Part shown: in pieces, positions 14,898 through 20,168 of the stretch | Layout: every line of letters starts with the position of its first letter | How positions within the stretch are numbered: position 1 is the first letter of the stretch | DNA from: a virus | Reading direction: 5' to 3' (one strand) | IMG/VR virus record: IMGVR_UViG_3300047564_000025 | Coordinates: 1-20,168 of that record | Length of the DNA stretch: 20,168 nt | Notes under the pieces: generated by a model | The model's database searches: none | Seen by the model: only the letters and a program-made list of their open reading frames with translations | Told to the model about the DNA's origin: nothing | Program-made: the position numbers and the translations under genes

Positions 14898-15644
14898 ATG
14901 GCGACCCATGATTATGTGATCGACAACCAGAGCGCGCCTGCGTTTAGGAGCGATCTCAACAACGCTTTGCTGGCCATCGTATCGCAGAACAGCGCATCGA
15001 CCGCACCGACGACGACATATGCCAATATGTTCTGGTATGACACGACCAACAACCAGTTGAAAAAGCGGAACGAGGCCAACTCGGCTTGGATTACGCTGGG
15101 GACTATTGACGAAGGGACGGGGACGTTTACGCCGTCTGGTGAGCGTGCTTTGGCTTCTCAGGCTCAAGCGGAAGCGGGTAGTGACAATACGACTGTTATG
15201 ACCCCTCTTCGGACGGCTCAAGCTATTGATGCTCAGGTTGTCATTCCCCCATCCGAATCCTACACCCTGCTTGGCACTCTCACGACCACCAGCGGCAGCA
15301 CCCAAACTCTTTCCGGCCTTACGTTGACCAGCTATCGGAACCTTTACATTGATGTAAGGGACGTTAGCACGACCAGCAACTCGTCATCTCTTAGACTGGC
15401 TGGACTAACCGTGGGTTCGACTTTTGAGAACACCATTGACCGTTGGTTGGGTATAATTACCGTTGATTTGGGGGCCGGAACATACGCCGCAAATGTTGCA
15501 AGGGTTGTTTCTGGCCAGAATCTTAATTCGTCTACGACTTATGCGGGAGACATGACAATAACAAGCGCGTCCACAAGCGTCAGCTTCACAACTAGTGCTG
15601 GTACCTTTGATGCTGGCTCAATCCTTGTCTACGGGGTGAAATAA
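14898..15644 (+). CDS. Small tail fibre / receptor-binding protein
   Basis: The 248-residue protein has a conserved-looking N-terminal attachment module: ATHDYVIDNQSAPAFRSDLN, then NNALLAIVSQNSASTAPTTT and FWYDTTNNQLKKRNEANSAW, followed by a linker with the fibre-like NTTVMTPLRTAQAID. From about residue 118 onward it is Ser/Thr-rich beta sequence (YTLLGTLTTTSGSTQTLSGL, ending FDAGSILVYGVK), consistent with a trimeric receptor-binding tip. GC falls in the second half (about 15300-15640), suggesting exchange of the tip. GAGGGGA lies a few nt before the ATG, and the gene starts 10 nt after the J-like stop. The fibre role is inferred from these modules and position. Confidence 0.8.
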   Translation: MATHDYVIDNQSAPAFRSDLNNALLAIVSQNSASTAPTTTYANMFWYDTTNNQLKKRNEANSAWITLGTIDEGTGTFTPSGERALASQAQAEAGSDNTTVMTPLRTAQAIDAQVVIPPSESYTLLGTLTTTSGSTQTLSGLTLTSYRNLYIDVRDVSTTSNSSSLRLAGLTVGSTFENTIDRWLGIITVDLGAGTYAANVARVVSGQNLNSSTTYAGDMTITSASTSVSFTTSAGTFDAGSILVYGVK

Positions 15645-15645
15645 C

Positions 15646-15894
15646 ATGGACTACTTCGAGGTCATCACAGACGCAAACACGGGCGAACAGACGATCCGGC
15701 CTTACACTGCCGAAGAAATCGCTGCGGCAACGGCACCTCCTGCAAAAGAGGTTCAAGAGGCCAAGCGTCAAGCCGACTACACCGCAGAAGCCGACCCCCT
15801 ATTCTTCAAGTGGCAGGCTGGCGAGGCCACCGAGGCTGAATGGCTGGCCAAGCGCCAGGAAATCCGCGACCGTTACCCGTATCCAGCCGAATGA
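15646..15894 (+). CDS. Small conserved tail-region protein
   Basis: The 82-residue protein reads MDYFEVITDANTGEQTIRPY, then an alanine-rich helix, and ends in ADPLFFKWQAGEATEAEWLA and a KRQEIRDRYPYPAE tail. The YTAEADP-F--W--GEAT--EWL pattern recurs in small proteins beside tail fibres in many phages. A structural or fibre assembly role is possible, but no function is established from the sequence. It is charged, mainly helical and has no membrane segment. It begins 1 nt after the fibre stop, with GGGGTGA upstream. Confidence 0.66.
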   Translation: MDYFEVITDANTGEQTIRPYTAEEIAAATAPPAKEVQEAKRQADYTAEADPLFFKWQAGEATEAEWLAKRQEIRDRYPYPAE

Positions 15895-15902
15895 TCCGAC
15901 TG

Positions 15903-15931
15903 TTCCTAAGCGCGTCAAAAGCCTGTATAGT
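15903..15931 (+). promoter_or_regulatory. Weak promoter-like site in the gap before the 123-residue gene
   Basis: A TATAGT hexamer at 15926-15931 (5 of 6 to TATAAT) is preceded 17 bp upstream by TTCCTA, a poor -35. The 69-nt gap (15895-15963) is the longest non-coding stretch inside the operon, which gives this site some plausibility as a fibre-region promoter. Confidence 0.28.
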
Positions 15932-15963
15932 GCGGGCATAACCACCTCATAACGGAGGCCGAC

Positions 15964-16335
15964 ATGGCTACTCTCAACGACCGAGTGTTCGACAACGGCC
16001 TGACCGTTCTGGACACCGAGGCCAACAAGATCCTCATCACCTCGCAAGAGGCGACGACCTACACCGAAGGCAACGCGACCTATGCTCTGGGCAACAGCAC
16101 GTCGCTGTCTATCGGCGCGCCGCAAAACCGCTCTGGCGGTGGCCGTGAGGTTGTGGTGGCCGCGATCACCGACGGCGCGGTTACTGCCACCGGGACCGCG
16201 ACCCATTATGCCATCGTGGACACCGTAAACAGCCGCCTGCTGGCGACGGGTTCGCTGACCGCTTCGCAGGCTGTTACCTCGGGCAACACCTTCACGCTGT
16301 CCTCGGTCGCCATCGGCATCCCTGATCCGGCTTAA
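15964..16335 (+). CDS. Conserved small phage protein of the fibre region
   Basis: The 123-residue protein begins ATLNDRVFDNGLTVLDTEAN and continues KILITSQEATTYTEGNATYA, SGGGREVVVAAITDGAVTAT and ATHYAIVDTVNSRLLATGSL. I recognise it as a small protein type common near tail fibres in phages of alphaproteobacteria and marine bacteria, but its job is not established to my knowledge. The beta-rich, Thr/Ala-rich pattern suggests a virion component, such as a fibre adaptor or tip ornament. GGAGG (15954-15958) precedes the ATG by 5 nt. It has no signal peptide or membrane segment. Its stop codon lies in the loop of an inverted repeat. Confidence 0.72.
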   Translation: MATLNDRVFDNGLTVLDTEANKILITSQEATTYTEGNATYALGNSTSLSIGAPQNRSGGGREVVVAAITDGAVTATGTATHYAIVDTVNSRLLATGSLTASQAVTSGNTFTLSSVAIGIPDPA

Positions 16336-16344
16336 TGCCGGATC
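16324..16344 (+). terminator. Hairpin over the stop codon of the 123-residue gene, possible weak terminator
   Basis: GATCCGGC (16324-16331) and GCCGGATC (16337-16344) are perfect 8-bp inverted repeats around the loop TTAAT, which contains the TAA stop. The run after it is TTCCGCC, not a T-tract, so full intrinsic termination is doubtful. It may act as a partial attenuator or RNA stabiliser before the large fibre gene. Confidence 0.4.
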
Positions 16345-16377
16345 TTCCGCCGACGTGATTTCTCAATTGGGTGAGCC

Positions 16378-19098
16378 ATGACTAAACTTGTCAACCGCGC
16401 TAAGATGACCACAGCCACCACTGGCACTGGCACGATCACATTGGGATCAGCGGTTGACGGGTTCCAGACCTTCGCTGACGCTGGTGTGGCCAATACGAAC
16501 ATCGTCCGCTATGTGCTTGAGGATGGCTCGAACTGGGAAATCGGTCTGGGGACTTACTCCTCAACGGGACCGACCCTGACCCGTGGCAGCATCGAAAGCA
16601 ACAACGCTGACGCTGCTATCAACCTTTCCGGCAATGCCATTGTGTTCCTGACGGCTGCGGCTGCTGATCTGCAAGAGTTGATTGACTTCGCGGATAACTT
16701 CGCGCTGCCTACGGCTGATGGGACGAACGGTCAGGTGCTGACGACAAATGGTTCTGGGACGTTGTCGTTTACTACGATCAGTGGATACACCAATTCTGAC
16801 GTTGACGCCCACCTGAACACCTCCACGGCTGCGTCTGGTGAGGTTCTGTCGTGGACTGGCTCGGACTATGATTGGATTGCTGCGCCTGCTGCACTTTTGG
16901 GTGACACCGATAGCGCAAGCCCGTTTGAGACTTCGCTGGGCTTTGAGGCGGGTGCCAACACCACCGGTTCAGATAACACTTTCATTGGATTTAGGGCAGG
17001 CAAGGCTAATACAACAGGTGCCGACAACGTAGCTATTGGTAGCAGCGCTTTGAGTGCAGCAACCGCAGCGAATCAGACCGTTGCGATTGGGCCTTTTGCC
17101 CTCAATAGTGCGAGCTATTCAGGTAGTCAAAACCAAGCAATCGGTTACTTTGCGATGCTTAATGCTACAAATTGTTCTGGTAACGCTGCCATTGGCCACA
17201 ACGTCCTGCAAAACCTTACCACTGGAAACAGCAATGCGGTAGTCGGCTATCAAGCTGGCCGTCAGATCACCACAGGCTCCAACAACGTAGCTATCGGTAA
17301 TGGCGCTCTTGACGCTGTTACTACGGGTGGACGTAATATCGCCATTGGTGAGAACGCAATTGGTGTAGGTGTAGCAACTACATCATCTGGCTACAACGTC
17401 GCTATTGGGGTTCAGGCTGGTGAAGATATTACTACAGGTACTAACAACATTCTGGTGGGTCGCTTGGCTGGGGCAAACCTCACCTCTGGGTTGGGGAATA
17501 TCGGCATAGGCTTAAACAGCCTGCAATCGGCTGTCAGTTCGTTGACTGGCAACGATAACTTAGGTTTTGGCTCTGGGACTGGCAACAGGCTCACCACTGG
17601 GTCTGATAATACTATGCTTGGAGCCGACGCAGGCTTTAACATCACCACAGGCTCCGACAACGTAGCTATCGGCAACGGTGCGCTTGATGCAGCAACCACT
17701 GGTGGTATCAACATCGCTATTGGTCTTAATGCGATGGGGTCTGGCGTAGCCACAAGTGCTTCTGGTAACAACGTAGCCATTGGGCAAAACGCAGGGAGAG
17801 ACACCACCACAGGTGTTCAAAACGTATATGTCGGCCTGAGTGTCGGGACTTTTGCAACTACTTCTTCTTACAATGTGGCGGTTGGCTCCGGCGCGTTTGG
17901 TGAGACTGTTTCAGTCAACTCAGATTATAACGTAGCTGTAGGCTATCAGGCCTTGAAAAAGTCTGATGGAGATTCAAATGTCGCACTGGGCGCTTATGCA
18001 GGCACTGCAAATACAACGGGGACTTACAATACTTTTGCAGGCTACGAATCGGGGAAAGGCGTAACAACGGGACAGAGCAATGTCCTAGTTGGCTACCAGA
18101 GCGGTGCCAACATAACCACAGGTTCCAACAACGTAGCCATCGGAAACGGTGCCCTTGACGCTGCTACGACTGGTGGACGTAACATTGCTATCGGCCAAGA
18201 TGCTATGGGTCTCGGCATTGCCACTGCTGCCAATGGTGACAACATCGCCATCGGGTATCGGGCGGGTTATGACATCACCAGTGCAACGGACAACGTGCTG
18301 ATAGGCGAACTTGCTGGTGAAAATATTACCACTGGCCTTAATAATGTGTGTATTGGCTTGAGGGCTGGTGATTCTGTAACCACAGCAGGCAATTCAGTTA
18401 TGATCGGCAGAGATGCTGGCGCGGCTGTAACTACGGCTGCTGAAAACACCTTTGTAGGCGATCAGTGTGGGACAAACATTACAGGGGATGGCAATACAGC
18501 ATTGGGTTACCTTGCCTTATATGGTGGGGCATCTCCCAGCACTTTGCAGTCCACGAGTATTGGATACTTTTCAGGCTATCGTATCACCAGCGGGATACGG
18601 AATACGTTTGTTGGTGCCTCAGCCGGTTCTAATGCCACTAATGGAACAACTACTGGCACCAACAACACAATCATTGGTTACGATGCTAACGCATCCTCCG
18701 CCACAGTCTCCAACGAGATCACGCTGGGCAACTCCTCGATTGCCACCCTGCGCTGCCAAGTCACAACGATCACCTCGCTGTCTGACGCACGGGACAAGAC
18801 GGACATCCAGCCTCTGAACGCTGGCCTTGAGTTTGTCGAAGCCCTGAACCCTGTGTCGTTCACTTGGAGCATGCGGGACGGCGGCAAGGTTGGCGAGGCC
18901 GACACGGGCTTTATCGCTCAGGACTTGCAGGCCGCACAGGCTGACACTGGCGTGACGATCCCCGGTTTGGTGTTCGATGCAAACCCTGATAAGCTGGAAG
19001 CAGGCTACGGCAAGCTAATCCCCGTGCTGGTGCAGGCCATCAAAGACCTGTCTGCCAAAGTGAACTATCTTGAAGCCCAACTGGAGGCAAAACCATGA
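16378..19098 (+). CDS. Large tail fibre with YadA-head-like repeats and C-terminal S74 intramolecular chaperone
   Basis: This 906-residue protein is probably a trimeric receptor-binding fibre. The N-terminal 150 residues are a common phage attachment module (LVNRAKMTTATTGTGTITLG, GFQTFADAGVA, IVFLTAAAADLQELIDFADN). Residues about 187-775 are many repeats of the form N-AIG--AG---TTG-, resembling the left-handed beta-roll of YadA heads. The C-terminal 105 residues are a peptidase S74 domain: SDARDKTDI starts at residue 802, with S802 and K807 as the likely autocleavage dyad. It ends with a coiled-coil-like helix (VLVQAIKDLSAKVNYLEAQL). Cleavage is expected at S802/D803 after trimer folding. GGTGAG just before the ATG is a weak ribosome site. 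The stop overlaps the next ATG as ATGA. Confidence 0.92.
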   Translation: MTKLVNRAKMTTATTGTGTITLGSAVDGFQTFADAGVANTNIVRYVLEDGSNWEIGLGTYSSTGPTLTRGSIESNNADAAINLSGNAIVFLTAAAADLQELIDFADNFALPTADGTNGQVLTTNGSGTLSFTTISGYTNSDVDAHLNTSTAASGEVLSWTGSDYDWIAAPAALLGDTDSASPFETSLGFEAGANTTGSDNTFIGFRAGKANTTGADNVAIGSSALSAATAANQTVAIGPFALNSASYSGSQNQAIGYFAMLNATNCSGNAAIGHNVLQNLTTGNSNAVVGYQAGRQITTGSNNVAIGNGALDAVTTGGRNIAIGENAIGVGVATTSSGYNVAIGVQAGEDITTGTNNILVGRLAGANLTSGLGNIGIGLNSLQSAVSSLTGNDNLGFGSGTGNRLTTGSDNTMLGADAGFNITTGSDNVAIGNGALDAATTGGINIAIGLNAMGSGVATSASGNNVAIGQNAGRDTTTGVQNVYVGLSVGTFATTSSYNVAVGSGAFGETVSVNSDYNVAVGYQALKKSDGDSNVALGAYAGTANTTGTYNTFAGYESGKGVTTGQSNVLVGYQSGANITTGSNNVAIGNGALDAATTGGRNIAIGQDAMGLGIATAANGDNIAIGYRAGYDITSATDNVLIGELAGENITTGLNNVCIGLRAGDSVTTAGNSVMIGRDAGAAVTTAAENTFVGDQCGTNITGDGNTALGYLALYGGASPSTLQSTSIGYFSGYRITSGIRNTFVGASAGSNATNGTTTGTNNTIIGYDANASSATVSNEITLGNSSIATLRCQVTTITSLSDARDKTDIQPLNAGLEFVEALNPVSFTWSMRDGGKVGEADTGFIAQDLQAAQADTGVTIPGLVFDANPDKLEAGYGKLIPVLVQAIKDLSAKVNYLEAQLEAKP
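17266..17348 (+). repeat. 83-nt fibre block, copy 1 of 3
   Basis: It encodes ITTGSNNVAIGNGALDAVTT and GGRNIAIG. Two further copies start at 17641 and 18112, offset by 375 and 471 nt (125 and 157 codons), so all stay in frame. Confidence 0.82.
17641..17723 (+). repeat. 83-nt fibre block, copy 2 of 3
   Basis: It encodes ITTGSDNVAIGNGALDAATT and GGINIAIG. It differs from copy 1 mostly at third codon positions. Confidence 0.82.
18112..18194 (+). repeat. 83-nt fibre block, copy 3 of 3
   Basis: It encodes ITTGSNNVAIGNGALDAATT and GGRNIAIG. The protein is nearly identical to the other copies although the codons differ, which indicates selection on the protein. Confidence 0.82.
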
Positions 19099-19334
19099 AC
19101 CCCGAAGAACTGACCCCTGAACAGATTGCCAAGCACTATTCGGCATGTCTCGACAGTGTGTGGGTCATCAACGATGCCATCGCTAACCCTAACCGCTACA
19201 CGGGTGACGACACCGTGATCCAGCGCAATGTGCAGCACCTTGAAGGTATGCGACGTGCTGAGTTCTGGACCGACGAAGACATGGCTCCGATTGATGACGC
19301 CATTGCTGCGGGTAACGCCGCAACGGCTGGCTAA
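19095..19334 (+). CDS. Small conserved protein after the large fibre
   Basis: The 79-residue protein begins MNPEELTPEQIAKHYSACLD and continues VWVINDAIANPNRYTGDDTV, then HLEGMRRAEFWTDEDMAPID. It is acidic and predicted helical, with no membrane segment. I recall similar short proteins beside fibre genes in marine phages but know no assigned function; a fibre chaperone or accessory is a guess from position. GGAGG (19083-19087) lies 7 nt upstream, and the ATG overlaps the fibre stop by 4 nt, so translation is probably coupled to the fibre. The next gene starts 2 nt after its stop. Confidence 0.66.
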   Translation: MNPEELTPEQIAKHYSACLDSVWVINDAIANPNRYTGDDTVIQRNVQHLEGMRRAEFWTDEDMAPIDDAIAAGNAATAG

Positions 19335-19336
19335 CC

Positions 19337-20168
19337 ATGCTGGGCTTCGCCCCTCTCGCTTCCGTCCCGCTGGCGGACGACAGTGGCGTAGTCGAATACG
19401 AACTCGCCGCCAACGGCATCACGACGGGCCAGCCGGCGGTTGGCTCGTCTGCCATCGTGCAGAAGCACGCGCTAACGCTGGCTGCGATCACGACGGGGCA
19501 GCCCACGGTTGGTGCATCGTCGATCACCCAAGGCCACGCGCTGGCTCTTACAGCGATCACGACGGGGCAGCCCACCGTTGGCGTGTCTGCCATCGCCCAG
19601 GATCACGATCTTAACCTAACGGCCATCACAACGGGCCAACCGACCATCGGCGCGATCACGATGGTCGAGGATGAATCGGTCTCGGCAGATCAGATCACCA
19701 CCGGGCAGCCCACCGTTGGAAGCAGCACGATCACGCAGGCGCATGATCTCAGCCTGACGGCCATCACGACGGGCCAGCCTTCGGTCGGCGCGTCCAGCAT
19801 CGCCCAGGATCACGATCTCAGCCTAACGGCCATCACCACGGGACAACCTGTCGTCGGAACGGGAACGGTGCTTGAGACCACCGCTATCTTCGCCAACAGC
19901 ATTACCACGGGCCAGCCGACTATCGGCAGCACGGCGATCACGCAGGCGCACGATCTGGCCGCCAACGGTATCACGACAGGCGCGCCAACCATCCCCGGCA
20001 TCACGATGTCGGAAGATGAAACCTTCAACGCCGATCCGATCACGGCAGGCATCCCGACCGTCGGCGCGTCCAATCTGGCACAAAATCACCAGATCCTGCC
20101 AAATGGCATCACGACCGGGCAGCCCACCGTCGGCGGATCGGAGATCACGCAGACCCACGTCATCACGG
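19337..20168 (+). CDS. Repeat-built phage structural protein, cut by window end (partial)
   Basis: An open frame of 277 complete codons runs from ATG 19337 to the window end without a stop. A short N-terminus (MLGFAPLASVPLADDSGVVE) leads into 23-residue tandem repeats starting at residue 28. The common unit is ITTGQPTVGASSITQGHALA ending LTA, with variants such as ITTGQPTIGAITMVEDESVS. Hydrophobic and Gly/Pro/Thr positions alternate, suggesting a regular beta-solenoid or chain of small beta units. Location after fibre genes suggests a fibre, spike or surface-adhesion role, but I cannot assign a family. No good Shine-Dalgarno is visible; translation may depend on reinitiation from the gene ending 2 nt upstream. 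Confidence 0.8.
   Translation, partial: MLGFAPLASVPLADDSGVVEYELAANGITTGQPAVGSSAIVQKHALTLAAITTGQPTVGASSITQGHALALTAITTGQPTVGVSAIAQDHDLNLTAITTGQPTIGAITMVEDESVSADQITTGQPTVGSSTITQAHDLSLTAITTGQPSVGASSIAQDHDLSLTAITTGQPVVGTGTVLETTAIFANSITTGQPTIGSTAITQAHDLAANGITTGAPTIPGITMSEDETFNADPITAGIPTVGASNLAQNHQILPNGITTGQPTVGGSEITQTHVIT
19418..20168 (+). repeat. 69-nt tandem repeat array, 11 units (last one incomplete)
   Basis: Unit starts (the ATC/ATT of ITTG) fall at 19418, 19487, 19556, 19625, 19694, 19763, 19832, 19901, 19970, 20039 and 20108, which is 69 nt apart every time. Units share ATCACGACGGGCCAGCCCAC-like cores. The array continues past the window. Two unit types are seen: a frequent one with an S-ITQ-H-L centre and a rarer acidic one (units 4 and 9) with ITM-ED. 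Confidence 0.95.

Larger units (their letters stand above)
16936..18700 (+). repeat. Array of degenerate N-x-AIG-x-x-AG...TTG repeats in the large fibre
   Basis: Units of roughly 14-24 residues recur with a conserved NxAIGxxAG core and TTG/ITTG turn. Examples are NVAIGSSALSA, NAVVGYQAGRQITTGS, NVAIGNGALDA and NTFIGFRAGKANTTGA. Variation in unit length and codon use indicates age, while a few blocks remain almost identical at DNA level. Confidence 0.85.

Noticed and set aside
15895-15963. A small RNA gene in the gap before the 123-residue gene
   Set aside because: Only a weak promoter-like hexamer and the next gene's ribosome site are visible; there is no stable fold or terminator.
19189-20158. 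Several minus-strand frames opposite the 69-nt repeats with repetitive Asp/Gly/Arg-rich translations
   Set aside because: A repeat length divisible by three keeps every frame open or closed as a block; the + frame has a proper start, tight spacing to its neighbour and a sensible protein.
19418-20168. The 69-nt periodic array considered as a CRISPR or other non-coding repeat array
   Set aside because: There are no unique spacers between identical repeats; whole units diverge as coding sequence, mostly preserving the amino-acid pattern, in an uninterrupted frame.

Overview
The window is a contiguous, almost gap-free morphogenesis block of a tailed, lambda-like siphophage, or of a prophage of that type. 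Every gene lies on the + strand. Moderately high GC (roughly 55-65% in hand-counted stretches), AGGAGG-type ribosome binding sites and the look of the proteins suggest an alphaproteobacterial host such as a Rhodobacterales bacterium. That host assignment is inference. No integrase, repressor, lysis gene, tRNA or bacterial flanking gene is visible, so the sequence alone cannot separate a free phage from a prophage.

Layout. Positions 1-145 are non-coding leader with a promoter-like site and a small inverted repeat. Packaging and head genes follow: Nu1-like small terminase (146-610), GpA-type large terminase (573-2423), a two-domain gpW-like head completion protein (2423-3010), lambda-type portal (3010-4476), a fused prohead protease/major capsid gene (4479-6971) with a strong internal start for the capsid part, a small FI-position protein (7031-7249) and an FII-like head-tail joining protein (7252-7566).

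The tail genes are: tail terminator (7566-8021), tail tube (8036-8428), G chaperone plus a G-T chaperone made by -1 frameshift on A AAA AAC (8428-8933), tape measure (8911-10713), two tail-tip proteins at the lambda M and L positions (10713-11923), a DUF6950-like protein at the K position (11902-12342) and a J-like tip protein (12329-14887). Most junctions are TAATG/TGATG or short overlaps, which implies one late polycistronic message with translational coupling.

The last 5.3 kb (14898-20168) is a variable fibre region. It holds a small fibre (14898-15644), two small conserved phage proteins, a 906-residue fibre with YadA-head-like repeats and a C-terminal S74 intramolecular chaperone (16378-19098), a small protein, and a protein cut by the window end that is almost entirely an exact 69-nt (23-residue) tandem repeat.

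The overall system is a known type. The parts most worth a second look are the protease-capsid fusion with its internal start and codon-use shift, the frameshift G-T gene that ordinary gene finding would miss, the Ig-like/gpW fusion, the UUCG hairpin just after the capsid gene, the composition mosaic in the tape measure gene, and the indel-free 69-nt repeat array.
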